From the NCBI GenBank assembly GCA_023386315.1, contig JAEWJZ010000025.1, forward strand, positions 62,001-126,000: 64,000 nt of DNA. Direction: 5' to 3'. This DNA is from Bacillota bacterium (GTDB lineage: Bacteria > Bacillota > Clostridia > Lachnospirales > Lachnospiraceae). Below are positions 43,946 to 53,393 of the stretch, in pieces. The notes below the pieces were generated by a model. It ran no database searches. It was not told where the DNA came from and worked only from the letters and a program-made list of their open reading frames with translations. Every line of letters begins with the position of its first letter. Position 1 is the first letter of the stretch. The translations under genes and the position numbers were made by a program.

Positions 43946-45808
43946 TTGGAAAGGGGGATTCAGATTCTGATAGACAGAAAACGAATAGCCGGAAAAAAAT
44001 CCAGAATGCTTTCATTGAGCAGCAAATTTACATTGTTGATACTTGGCGTCTTAATGGTGCCGATTGGAATTTTTCTTCTGCTGTTTTTTCATAATATGGA
44101 AGCATCCTTATACAAGGATGGACAAACACAGATGATCTACGAACTGGATAAAAGCTGTCAGAATGCGGAACAGATAGCAGTAAACTGTAAATTATCCGCT
44201 GAGATAATTGTAAATAATGAGTCCATCAATGACTTCTTAAATCAGATTGCTTCTGACAAAAAGTTCAGTTTTATGGACATTCTGGATTTTTATGGTAAAG
44301 AGATCAGCGGAGTGCAGAAGATTGTTAAAAGTAATCCCTATATTTATAAACTCAGAATATTTGTGAATTCCAATTGTGTTAAGGAAATTATTCCTCTTCT
44401 ATACAAACAGGAGAGAATCGCAGATTTAAAATGGGGAAAGGATGGGGTGCCTCCAACAGGGACCTGGTGTTTTGATTATGTGGATACACTGGAACAGGAG
44501 GATGAACCAGGCAGCGTACCAAGAATTGCCTCTCTGATTACAAGACTGAATGATTACCGTTACGGCCGTTATGGAATTGTGGAGTCTGCGGTGACCATGG
44601 AGAATATGTTTCCTGATCTTTATCATTCAACAGAGTCGGACAGGACCTGTTTTGTGGACCAGGCAGGCACCATTTACAGCGGCCCGGGACTTTCCGCTCT
44701 GTGGGATAATCAAAAGGAAGAGATTATGGATTTTTTACATAATATTGAAGAATCAGATTCAATTCAAAACGGTGCTGTCAGCAGAAAAACAACAATCGGA
44801 GGGGAAGAGGTTTTAGCCGGATGCGTAAAGATTAAATCCATTCAGGGATACTTAATACGGATCGTTTCCACCAGGAATGATAAAATGGTTCTTCGTTCTT
44901 CCAAAATACAGTTTTTTATGCTATGGATCGTAATTGTCGTTGTACTGCTTCTGTTTTCCAACAAGCAGGTAACCCACATATTAAGGCAGTTTTATGAGAT
45001 CTATGACACGGTTTATCAGGTTCAGCAGGGGGATTTAAAGGTAAGAGTCCATAATATGAGCAAAGATGAGTTTGGAGTACTGGGAATTGAACTGAATACC
45101 ATGTTGGACCGGATACAGAAGCTGATGGAAGAAACCCTGCACCGTGAACTGCTTGTAAAGGATTCGCAGATTAAGGCATTGCAGAATCAGATCAATAACC
45201 ATTTTATTTACAATGTACTGGAATCAATAAAAATGATGGCGGAAATAGATGAAAAATATGAGATCGCAGATACAGTAGCTTCCTTTGGCGAACTTTTGCG
45301 TTACAGCATGCGGTGGAAGTCAGGGTATGTAACTGTGGAAGCGGAAATTGATCAGATCAGGAATTACCTGGCTCTGGTAAACTTGTGGTATGACGATGAG
45401 ATCCGCCTGAGTATGGAGATTCCACAGGAGATCCTGTGTCAGGAAATACCCAAGATGTCACTTCAGCCAATTGTTGAGAATTCAATTGGACACGGAATGC
45501 GGGAATTTGCGGAAGATACCTGTATCTACATGGAAGGAGAGATTGTTGAAGATGACTGTTACATCCGCATCACGGATCACGGGTGCGGGATGGGAGAGGC
45601 TGAACTGGAAAAACTGCGTAAACGGATGAATGGTGAAATAGAAGACACATCCGGGCAGGAAAACGGGATTGGATTAAAGAATGTCCATGACAGGCTGCAG
45701 ATTGGTTTTGGTCCGGGTTATGGAATCACCATCGATTCCAGGGAGCGTCTTTATACCCGGGTTACAGTAAAAATTCCTTATCAGAAAAGAAAGCGGGGGA
45801 TTATATGA
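43946..45808 (+). CDS. YesM-type sensor histidine kinase
   Basis: About 620 residues. The start is uncertain: TTG at 43946 precedes a GGGGG site that would better serve a later start, possibly CTG 43967 or ATG 44006. Order: membrane helix (~28-48), extracellular sensor (~50-320), second helix (FFMLWIVIVVVLLLFS), HAMP, His-kinase domain with phospho-His419 in QINNHFIYNVLESIK, and ATPase with NSIGHG and ITDHGCGMG. The usual family motif is QINPHFLYN; here Pro is Asn. It signals to the response regulator that overlaps it by four bases, to control the Opp-type importer and mannosidase/glucosidase genes downstream. Confidence 0.88.
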   Translation: MERGIQILIDRKRIAGKKSRMLSLSSKFTLLILGVLMVPIGIFLLLFFHNMEASLYKDGQTQMIYELDKSCQNAEQIAVNCKLSAEIIVNNESINDFLNQIASDKKFSFMDILDFYGKEISGVQKIVKSNPYIYKLRIFVNSNCVKEIIPLLYKQERIADLKWGKDGVPPTGTWCFDYVDTLEQEDEPGSVPRIASLITRLNDYRYGRYGIVESAVTMENMFPDLYHSTESDRTCFVDQAGTIYSGPGLSALWDNQKEEIMDFLHNIEESDSIQNGAVSRKTTIGGEEVLAGCVKIKSIQGYLIRIVSTRNDKMVLRSSKIQFFMLWIVIVVVLLLFSNKQVTHILRQFYEIYDTVYQVQQGDLKVRVHNMSKDEFGVLGIELNTMLDRIQKLMEETLHRELLVKDSQIKALQNQINNHFIYNVLESIKMMAEIDEKYEIADTVASFGELLRYSMRWKSGYVTVEAEIDQIRNYLALVNLWYDDEIRLSMEIPQEILCQEIPKMSLQPIVENSIGHGMREFAEDTCIYMEGEIVEDDCYIRITDHGCGMGEAELEKLRKRMNGEIEDTSGQENGIGLKNVHDRLQIGFGPGYGITIDSRERLYTRVTVKIPYQKRKRGII

Positions 45809-47274
45809 AAAATGTGCTGGTTGCAGAGGATTGTAAAATTATCAGAAAAGGAATATCTGCCATGATTTCACGGTGCCAGGTTCCGGTTGATCAGATTCTG
45901 GAATGTAAAAATGGTCTGGAGGCGTTGGAGATTATGGGAAATATACCCATTGATGTCCTGATTACTGACATTCGGATGCCGGAGATGGATGGAATTACAC
46001 TGGTAAAAGAGCTTCAAAAAAACCAGTACATACCCAGAATTGTAGCAGTCAGCGGTTATGATGATTTTTCCTGTGCCGTTGATTTACTAAGGTGCGGTGC
46101 CCGGGAATATCTTTTAAAGCCTGTCAAGCGGGAAGAACTGAATTCAATCATGGTGAAACTGGAGGAGGAGATACAACAGGAACAGGCTGATAAACGGACA
46201 AAGAAGGCATTGTGTTACAGCCAGTTAAGACGGATCCTGTTATCTGAGAATGTTACCAGGGAGGAAATGGAAGAGGCAGGGAGATTAAGCTGGTTTAATG
46301 GGGAAGAATTTTCAGTGGTGTGCGGAAGTAAAACACTGACAGACTTACAGAATACCCGGATATTCTCCTTTCCTGATCTGGAGGGATGTCATGTAGTACT
46401 GATGAGTGCAAAAGATGCCAAAGATCTTATTTTGAGCAGGGGAGATGGCTGCAGCCTGGGAATCAGCGATTCCTGTCATGGACTTTGGAATTTAAGAGAA
46501 GCCTATGAGCAGGCGAAGCAGAGGAGAATCCATGCATTCTGTATGCAGAAAGAAGGAAGCAAAACCGGCGGCAGCTGTCGGATGCCACCCAATGAACTGG
46601 AGTGTTTCGTACAGCGGATTGGTACCCTGAGAATCAATAAAAATGAAGCCTTTCTTCTTGAAATTACAGACAGGGTAAAGGCAGGCGATATAGAAGGAGT
46701 GCAGTTTCAGGAGCTGATCTGCCAGATTATTACAAGAGTGAAAGAATTTTACGGCAGAATCCTGGCAGTGGAAGAGACAGCGCCGGACAGACTCTTTCAT
46801 ATGCTTGAATTTGACAACATTGATGAATACTGCACGGAAATCAGACGCGTGTTTTCCTGTATCAATCAGAGGGCACTCAGTGAAAATGATGATTACAAAA
46901 ACCGGATTAAGCTGGAACAGGCATTGGCCTATATCAATGAAAATTATCCGAGGAATATCAACATGGCGATGGTATCCAATCACGTCTCCATGAATTACAC
47001 GGTATTTTCCATTGCTTTTAAGGAATATACAGGAGATAATTTTGTCTCTTATCTGCGAAAAATCCGTATGAATGAAGCAAAGAGACTGCTGTCGGAAACG
47101 GATTATAAGATCGGAGAGATCGGACAGATGACAGGTTACGAAGACCCAAAGCATTTCATGAAAACATTTAAATGGGCCGCTGGCGTCACTCCCAGTGAAT
47201 ACCGGAAAAACTCAAGAGTGAGAGATGGGAAAACTGAAAATATCACACCAAAAACGAAAATAGTAACATTTTAA
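45805..47274 (+). CDS. YesN-type response regulator, REC plus AraC helix-turn-helix
   Basis: 489 residues. The receiver domain (1-~125) has acidic pocket residues in VAEDCKI, phospho-acceptor Asp55 in LITDIRMPEMDG, and the late Lys in EYLLKPVK. A middle region of unknown fold follows. The last ~100 residues are an AraC DNA-binding domain (NMAMVSNHVSMNYTVFSIAFK; IGEIGQMTGYEDPKHFMKTFK). It overlaps the kinase gene by ATGA. It probably binds before the importer gene at 47362 when the kinase detects an oligosaccharide outside. Confidence 0.9.
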   Translation: MKNVLVAEDCKIIRKGISAMISRCQVPVDQILECKNGLEALEIMGNIPIDVLITDIRMPEMDGITLVKELQKNQYIPRIVAVSGYDDFSCAVDLLRCGAREYLLKPVKREELNSIMVKLEEEIQQEQADKRTKKALCYSQLRRILLSENVTREEMEEAGRLSWFNGEEFSVVCGSKTLTDLQNTRIFSFPDLEGCHVVLMSAKDAKDLILSRGDGCSLGISDSCHGLWNLREAYEQAKQRRIHAFCMQKEGSKTGGSCRMPPNELECFVQRIGTLRINKNEAFLLEITDRVKAGDIEGVQFQELICQIITRVKEFYGRILAVEETAPDRLFHMLEFDNIDEYCTEIRRVFSCINQRALSENDDYKNRIKLEQALAYINENYPRNINMAMVSNHVSMNYTVFSIAFKEYTGDNFVSYLRKIRMNEAKRLLSETDYKIGEIGQMTGYEDPKHFMKTFKWAAGVTPSEYRKNSRVRDGKTENITPKTKIVTF

Positions 47275-47290
47275 TTAAGCCTTTTTACAC

Positions 47291-47337
47291 CTACAATAGA
47301 ATTGTAGCAGATAAATGCCCCGGGACAAAGACCCGGG
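47291..47337 (+). repeat. Two short hairpins in the leader of the binding-protein gene
   Basis: CTACAAT-aga-ATTGTAG and CCCGGG-acaaaga-CCCGGG lie in a row just before the ribosome binding site. Neither is followed by a T run. They may be regulator binding sites or mRNA-stabilising structures for the abundant binding protein. Confidence 0.45.
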
Positions 47338-47361
47338 AGATCATTGGGTGGAGGTTTATTA

Positions 47362-49239
47362 ATGAGAAAGAGACAGAGCAAGTGGACAGCGCTTCTGACT
47401 GCTGGCGCAATGACGATGACCCTTCTTTCCGGCTGCCAGAAAGCAGTGCCGACCGAAGGAACCGGACAGACAAGCAAGGCGGAGGAGACGACACAGACAG
47501 CTGCAGAGACAACGACTGCAGAAGAAAAGAAGGATACGGCAGATGCCGGTTCCACACCGAGGAAGGAGACCCTGTATTTTAACGGACAGCAGTGGGGGAC
47601 GATTAATGACTGGAATCCGTTAAGCTCTAATTCAAACAATTCAATGGCTGTAACCCAGCAGGATAATGCCAGGGAGATTGTTTATGAGACGCTTTTCATG
47701 TATAACATGCTGGATGGAAAACTTTACGGACTTTTAGGAAAGGATTATTCCTGGAACGACGGACAGACAGAACTGACCATAACTTTAAACCCGGATGCCA
47801 GGTGGAGTGACAAGACTCCTGTTACAGCACAGGATGTGGCATACACCTTTGACTGTCATAAAAAATATGCGACTGCCCAGGGCAGTGATTACGCCAATTA
47901 CATTGATTCCGTTGAAGCGAAAGATGATCATACTGTAATTTTTAAAGCAAAGTTGGATGAAAAAGGTCTTCCTGTGAACCCGTTAAAGGTTGTGGAATAT
48001 GTTCCGAAGATCTATGTTCTTCAAAAAGCCTACCTTCAGAAGGTGGAGCAGCGCAATGGTGGCGATGCAGACAAAATCAAACAGGACCGTATGGACGATT
48101 TTGTTTCTTCCGGACCTTATAAATCCTATTACAATGACGACCAGAAAGTTGTTTTTGTAAGAGATGATAATTACTGGGGAAAGGCTTTGTGGGGAAAGCT
48201 GCCTGCACCCAAATATATTACCCATGTAATCTATGAGAATAATTCCGCAGGGGATACTGCGTTTAAGTCCGGAGAGGTTGATGTTTCCCAGCAGTTTATA
48301 ACCAATGTACAGAAACTCTGGGAAGAAGACGGTCTGCCCATCTCCACCTATATTGATGAGGCACCTTACGGTGTCTGTGCCACCATGCCGACCGCTTTCT
48401 TTAATGTAGAGAAACCCGGCCTTGACCGGAAAGAAGTGAGAAAGGCCATTGCCATGGCAGTTGATTATGACCAGATCATCGCTTCCGCCATGTCCAATCA
48501 GTCCCCCAGCTTTAAAGATGTACCGCGCTCCATCATGAATCCTACTTCCGGGGAGCAGGCGCTGGTGAATCAGGATGCATTAAAGGATTATCAGTTTACA
48601 GGCAATGATGTGGAAGGAGCGAAGGCACTTTTAGACAAAGCCGGAATTGTGGATAAAGACGGAGACGGAATCCGTGAAATTGATGGAAAGAATCTTGCAT
48701 TTAAAGCCGAATGCCCGGATGGCTGGACTGACTGGAATGCAGCTTTAGAGATCGTTGCAGCGGCAGGAAGCAAAATCGGAATCGGAATAGAGACTTATTT
48801 TCCGGATGCCAATACCTTCTATGATGATATGACAACCAGGAAGTTCGATATCTGCATGTGGAACCCGCCTGCAGCTTCCGTTGCAAACCCGTGGGGCAGA
48901 GCCATGGCTTTCATGTCCACCGATTATGCCGGCCTTAAGGTTAACTGGACCGGTAACTACGGCGGATATATTAACGAAGATGCCAACAATCTTTTAAAGA
49001 AGATTCCTTTAGAGACCAATAAGGATACACTGAAAGAATATTATACAGAACTGAGCAGAATTTACTTAGATGAGGTTCCTTCCTTCTCCCTGATGTACAG
49101 ACCGATGCTGTTTCACGCAGTAAATGAAAGCGTATGGACCGGGTTCCCGCAGCTTGATGACGGAGATAATATACCGCCCACGGACTGTACCGATGGCTAT
49201 GGAATCGCAGCGCTTTATAATCTGGTGAATGTAAACTGA
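47362..49239 (+). CDS. Opp/Dpp-type solute-binding lipoprotein (family 5), probable oligosaccharide binder
   Basis: 625 residues from the ATG behind GTGGAGGT; a TTG 18 bases earlier is in front of that site. Lipoprotein signal ends in TLLSGC (Cys25). A Thr/Glu-rich linker precedes the family 5 fold ([59 protein letters not shown]). In bacteria that grow on beta-mannan or beta-glucan, proteins of this family bind oligosaccharides rather than peptides. The mannosidase and glucosidase genes in the same operon favour that here. Its size, larger than the ~540 usual, also fits the oligosaccharide group. Confidence 0.87.
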   Translation: MRKRQSKWTALLTAGAMTMTLLSGCQKAVPTEGTGQTSKAEETTQTAAETTTAEEKKDTADAGSTPRKETLYFNGQQWGTINDWNPLSSNSNNSMAVTQQDNAREIVYETLFMYNMLDGKLYGLLGKDYSWNDGQTELTITLNPDARWSDKTPVTAQDVAYTFDCHKKYATAQGSDYANYIDSVEAKDDHTVIFKAKLDEKGLPVNPLKVVEYVPKIYVLQKAYLQKVEQRNGGDADKIKQDRMDDFVSSGPYKSYYNDDQKVVFVRDDNYWGKALWGKLPAPKYITHVIYENNSAGDTAFKSGEVDVSQQFITNVQKLWEEDGLPISTYIDEAPYGVCATMPTAFFNVEKPGLDRKEVRKAIAMAVDYDQIIASAMSNQSPSFKDVPRSIMNPTSGEQALVNQDALKDYQFTGNDVEGAKALLDKAGIVDKDGDGIREIDGKNLAFKAECPDGWTDWNAALEIVAAAGSKIGIGIETYFPDANTFYDDMTTRKFDICMWNPPAASVANPWGRAMAFMSTDYAGLKVNWTGNYGGYINEDANNLLKKIPLETNKDTLKEYYTELSRIYLDEVPSFSLMYRPMLFHAVNESVWTGFPQLDDGDNIPPTDCTDGYGIAALYNLVNVN

Positions 49240-49267
49240 CAGGATATACAAAAGGGGTGAGACTTTG

Positions 49268-50269
49268 ATGGGATATAAAAAATATTATACCAATAAAATC
49301 ATCTGGTATCTGATAACTCTGGTAATCGCTGTTGTGCTGAATTTTGTTCTGCCCAGACTGATGCCAGGTGATCCGGTCTCAGCCATTGCGGCCAGAGCGG
49401 TAGACGGAATGACCGATTCTACCGCCATCCAGACCGTATATGAGGACTATGCGGAGAAGTTCGGTGTTAACCTGCCGATGAGCACTCAGTTTCTTATTTT
49501 CATAAAGAATGCTTTAAGAGGGGATTTTGGGGTTTCCTTCAGCCAGTATCCCAGAACAGTGGGGAATATTATCGCCTCATCCGTATGGTGGACCGTCTGT
49601 CTCCAGCTTCCTGCAATTTTGCTTGGCTGGATTCTTGGAAATGTCCTTGGAGCGGTTTCTGCCTATAAAAAAGGAATCTTTGATAAAGGAATTCTTCCTG
49701 CATTTTTATTTATGAGTAACGTACCTGCTTTTGGCATGGCAACTGTTCTTCTTTATGTATTTTCCCTGAAGCTTGGCATTGCGCCTTCCAGCGGCGGCTA
49801 TGGATTCGATTTGATTCCTACAGCCAGCATCACTTTTTTCCGCTCTGTGCTGGCTCATTACCAGCTTCCCTTCTGGTCTGTTGTCCTCATAACCATAGGA
49901 GGTCAGGCGATCGGTATGCGTTCCATGTCAATCTATGAATTAAATGCAGATTATGTGAAATACAGCCGATTTATGGGAATCAAAGACCGGAAAATCGTCG
50001 GATATGTATTCCGTAACGCCATGCTTCCCCAGATCACAGGACTTGCCATGTCCATCGGCACCATGATCGGAGGGGCGCTGGTTGCAGAAATCATCTTCAG
50101 CTATCCGGGGCTTGGAACCACACTGCTGGCCGCTGTCAAAGGGAGAGATTACCCGTTGATATCCGCATGTACACTGATTATTACAATTATGGTATTACTG
50201 GCTAATTTATTTGTGGAGCTGATTTACGGAGTCATTGATCCCAGGATCAAGGCAGCACAGCAGGATTAG
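49268..50269 (+). CDS. Opp/Dpp-type ABC permease, DppB type
   Basis: 333 residues from the ATG (a TTG three bases earlier is possible). The N-terminus has the DppB pattern [32 protein letters not shown], then about five more helices and the loop [31 protein letters not shown] that touches the ATPase. It starts 28 bases after the binding protein behind AAAGGGGTGAG. With the next permease it forms the channel. Confidence 0.9.
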   Translation: MGYKKYYTNKIIWYLITLVIAVVLNFVLPRLMPGDPVSAIAARAVDGMTDSTAIQTVYEDYAEKFGVNLPMSTQFLIFIKNALRGDFGVSFSQYPRTVGNIIASSVWWTVCLQLPAILLGWILGNVLGAVSAYKKGIFDKGILPAFLFMSNVPAFGMATVLLYVFSLKLGIAPSSGGYGFDLIPTASITFFRSVLAHYQLPFWSVVLITIGGQAIGMRSMSIYELNADYVKYSRFMGIKDRKIVGYVFRNAMLPQITGLAMSIGTMIGGALVAEIIFSYPGLGTTLLAAVKGRDYPLISACTLIITIMVLLANLFVELIYGVIDPRIKAAQQD

Positions 50270-50279
50270 GAGGGCGATG

Positions 50280-51530
50280 ATGAAAAACCAGATCAGACAG
50301 ATTTTCCATTCCCCTAAATTTACGGTGGGATTTGTAATATTTGCGGCATTGCTGCTGCTGACGCTTTTCTATCCTTTGATTGTGACCGATGATCCTTTGG
50401 AGATGGTTGGACAGGGGAATTTCTTTAAGCCAGGGACTTATATTTCTGTTACAGAAGCGGTAAATACAGATCCATACACGTTAAATATGAATGCGTCATC
50501 CGGCAGGCTGGAAAAAAATTTAAGTATGGAAGAACGTATGGCAATGGCGGACTGGCTGGAGCAGTTTGCAGGTCTGTCTCCGAAGGAGATGGATGTGACG
50601 GATGCAGACGGGCTTGTCTCACTGTGGAGGGATCATTATGATTCCGCCTGTGAGCAGAAAGGGCTTATCGCTGCCAGGAAAAAGTATTTCAGCCGCCTTG
50701 ATAAAAAGATTATGGGACTGCTTGAGGACAGAGATGTTCTTCTGGCTGAAAAGAACGGGGAGACAGGAGAGTTGTCGGTTAAAAAGACCATCCCATCCAC
50801 CTCCTATGTGAATGTCTCAGATGTGGGAAGCAGACGGGCATTTATTCTGGGGACAGATAATTTCGGACGTGATGTTTTAACAGAACTGGTGGCGGCGATA
50901 AAAACTTCTTTAAAGATTGGATTTATTGCAGGACTCATTGCAACCACCATCGGGCTTTCCCTTGGTCTTATCGCTGGTTATTTAGGCGGATTGATAGATG
51001 ATCTCATTCTGTTTATCACCAATTTATTTACTGTAATACCCAGCTTTATCCTTCTCATTCTCATCTCCTACAGTATCGGCAAGAATGCCAGAGGTGTGAT
51101 GATGGTGGCGGTTATTATCGGGCTGACCTCATGGACCTGGACTACCAGATCGGTGCGTTCCCAGGTGATTTCTCTTCGCAACAGGGATCATGTAAATCTG
51201 TCTAAGCTATCGGGGCACAGTCTGTTTCGGATTATTCTGACTGACATCCTTCCATATATCGCATCTTATGTTGTAATGGCTCTGATTTTACAGATCTCAT
51301 CAGGGATTCTTGCGGAGGCCCAGCTGTCTATGATCGGGCTTGGGCCTGCCACAACGACTGTATCGACTCTCGGGCTTATGATGAACTGGGCGATGTCCTA
51401 CAGCGCACATTTAAATGGGGACTGGTGGGCTTATTTTCCTGTCATTATCTCCATTGCACTGATTTCGTTTTCCTTAAATCTGATGAATACAGGCCTGGAT
51501 CAGATATTTAATCCGCAGTTAAGAGAGTGA
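50280..51530 (+). CDS. Opp/Dpp-type ABC permease, DppC type, with enlarged extracellular loop
   Basis: 416 residues from the second of two adjacent ATGs, better spaced from AGGAGGG. The C-terminal ~240 residues are a normal DppC channel with the GTDNFGRDV motif and the loop [24 protein letters not shown]. Between the first helix ([20 protein letters not shown]) and GTDNFGRD lie about 165 residues, where most DppC proteins have some 30-60. The insert is mostly hydrophilic and would face outside, where it could contact the binding protein or substrate. Confidence 0.88.
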   Translation: MKNQIRQIFHSPKFTVGFVIFAALLLLTLFYPLIVTDDPLEMVGQGNFFKPGTYISVTEAVNTDPYTLNMNASSGRLEKNLSMEERMAMADWLEQFAGLSPKEMDVTDADGLVSLWRDHYDSACEQKGLIAARKKYFSRLDKKIMGLLEDRDVLLAEKNGETGELSVKKTIPSTSYVNVSDVGSRRAFILGTDNFGRDVLTELVAAIKTSLKIGFIAGLIATTIGLSLGLIAGYLGGLIDDLILFITNLFTVIPSFILLILISYSIGKNARGVMMVAVIIGLTSWTWTTRSVRSQVISLRNRDHVNLSKLSGHSLFRIILTDILPYIASYVVMALILQISSGILAEAQLSMIGLGPATTTVSTLGLMMNWAMSYSAHLNGDWWAYFPVIISIALISFSLNLMNTGLDQIFNPQLRE

Positions 51531-51543
51531 GGGGGATGAAAAA

Positions 51544-52551
51544 GTGGGAAAAACAATGCTGGAAGTGGATCATCTGAAAACAAAATATATAACAAGATTT
51601 GGAGAAAATGTCTTTGCAGTTGACGGAGTATCGATTAAAATAGAAGAAGGGAAATCTCTTGGAATCGCAGGGGAATCAGGCTGCGGAAAATCCACACTGG
51701 CACTGAGTCTGATGGGGTATTACTTTGCGCCCCTTCATTATCAGAGCGGAACCATAAAAGTGGATGGGGTGAATATAACGGGAATGAAGCCGGATGAGAT
51801 ACGCAGGAAAGTGCTTGGCAATGAAATTGCCTATATCCCTCAGGCGGCCATGAATGCCCTGAATCCAACTCAGAAGATTATCTCCTTTATCGAGGATGTC
51901 ATACGGGCCCATGATCCCGGTGTTACGAAAAAAGATATCTATGACCTGGCAAGGGAGCGGTTTGAAATTCTGGGACTTCCGGAAAGCGTCTTAAAAAAAC
52001 ACGCAGTGGAGCTTTCCGGAGGCATGCGGCAGAGGACAGTTATAGCCATATCCACTATTTTATCACCAAAAGTGCTGATTGCTGATGAACCTTCCTCAGC
52101 GCTTGATGTGACTTCTCAGAAGATGGTAATCAAGATGCTTAAAAATTTAATGGAGAAAGGATTCATTAAATCCATGATATTCATTACCCATGAGCTTCCT
52201 CTCCTTTACAATGTGACGGATGATATCATGGTGATGTACGCAGGGCAGATCGTGGAACATGGAACTGCCAGGGAGATGGTCTTTGATCCTCTCCATCCAT
52301 ATTCCAAAGGTCTGATGGGTTCGATTCTGGTACCGGAGAAGGGGGCCAGAGAGGCAAAGCTCACCGCAATTCCGGGTACTCCGCCCAATTTGAAAAATCC
52401 GCCCAAAGGCTGCCGGTTTGCAGACCGCTGCAGTTATGCAAAGCCTGCCTGTATGCTTCATCAAATTGCAGAAAGCCATTTAGAGAACGGCCGTATGTTC
52501 CGCTGTTATCTGGAAGAAGAGGAATTGAGGGAGGTTTACCGGGATGAATAA
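51544..52551 (+). CDS. Opp/Dpp-type ABC ATPase, DppD type
   Basis: 335 residues from GTG; ATG 51556 is a possible alternative. Walker [10 protein letters not shown], signature LSGGMRQR, Walker [13 protein letters not shown] and the His loop FITHEL are all present. The C-terminal oligopeptide-transporter extension has the four-cysteine segment [16 protein letters not shown], which in relatives binds an Fe-S cluster. It pairs with the next ATPase, which overlaps it by eight bases. Confidence 0.92.
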   Translation: MGKTMLEVDHLKTKYITRFGENVFAVDGVSIKIEEGKSLGIAGESGCGKSTLALSLMGYYFAPLHYQSGTIKVDGVNITGMKPDEIRRKVLGNEIAYIPQAAMNALNPTQKIISFIEDVIRAHDPGVTKKDIYDLARERFEILGLPESVLKKHAVELSGGMRQRTVIAISTILSPKVLIADEPSSALDVTSQKMVIKMLKNLMEKGFIKSMIFITHELPLLYNVTDDIMVMYAGQIVEHGTAREMVFDPLHPYSKGLMGSILVPEKGAREAKLTAIPGTPPNLKNPPKGCRFADRCSYAKPACMLHQIAESHLENGRMFRCYLEEEELREVYRDE

Positions 52552-53371
52552 AGGAAAGAAGTCAGAACAGAATATCTCCTGTTTAAGCGGAACCGGTGTG
52601 ACTAAGATCTTTGGTATGGGGAAGGAAAAAACAGTGGCTGTAGACCACGTGGATTTCCAGTTTCGCCAGGGGGAGATCGTATCCATTGTGGGTGAGAGCG
52701 GTTCCGGAAAAACAACCTTATCAAAGATGCTGCTGGGACTAATCAGTGTCACGGAAGGAGAGATTTGTTTTCAGGGAAAGCCCAGGGATATAAAGGGCTA
52801 TAGAAAGAAAAAAGAGTACTGGAAGGGGATTCAGGCCATCTTCCAGGATCCGTTTTCTTCATTTAATGTATTCTATAAAATTGATCAGGTGCTTTTGGAC
52901 TGCATTAAAATGAGAGGCGGAGCCAGACTTCCCTATGAAAAAAAGGTGGAGATGATGACGGAGGCCTGCAGCTTTGTAAATCTGAAATTTGAGGAGTTGA
53001 CCAACAAATATCCATTTGAGCTTTCCGGCGGTCAGATGCAGAGGCTGATGATTGCCAGAATCTTTCTTTTAAAGCCGGCGATTCTGCTGGCAGATGAGCC
53101 GACTTCCATGATTGATGCCTGTTCCAGGGCGACGATACTGGATATGCTGTTAAAACTGAGAGATGAGACCAATATGACCATTATTTTTATCACTCATGAT
53201 ATCGGGCTTGCCTTTTATATCTCTGATTCCATCTATATCATGGAGCATGGAAAATTCGTGGAATCAGGAACTGCGGAATCTGTGATTTTAAATCCCCAGG
53301 CAGCTTATACAAAAAGGCTCATCAATGATGTACCTAAAATTCATGAGGAGTGGGACTTATCGACGGTCTGA
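52544..53371 (+). CDS. Opp/Dpp-type ABC ATPase, DppF type
   Basis: 275 residues. Walker [10 protein letters not shown], signature LSGGQMQRL, Walker [13 protein letters not shown] and His loop FITHDIG are intact. It lacks the long C-terminal cysteine extension of its partner and is shorter than many DppF proteins (~320). Together the two ATPases drive the importer built from the two permeases just upstream, so unlike the other sugar importers in this window this one is self-contained. Confidence 0.9.
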   Translation: MNKGKKSEQNISCLSGTGVTKIFGMGKEKTVAVDHVDFQFRQGEIVSIVGESGSGKTTLSKMLLGLISVTEGEICFQGKPRDIKGYRKKKEYWKGIQAIFQDPFSSFNVFYKIDQVLLDCIKMRGGARLPYEKKVEMMTEACSFVNLKFEELTNKYPFELSGGQMQRLMIARIFLLKPAILLADEPTSMIDACSRATILDMLLKLRDETNMTIIFITHDIGLAFYISDSIYIMEHGKFVESGTAESVILNPQAAYTKRLINDVPKIHEEWDLSTV

Positions 53372-53393
53372 TTCCGGACTGGAAGGAGAATGG

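Noticed and set aside
46492..47154. 220-codon minus-strand frame
   Set aside because: It is antisense to the AraC part of the YesN-type regulator, with no start site and no domain.
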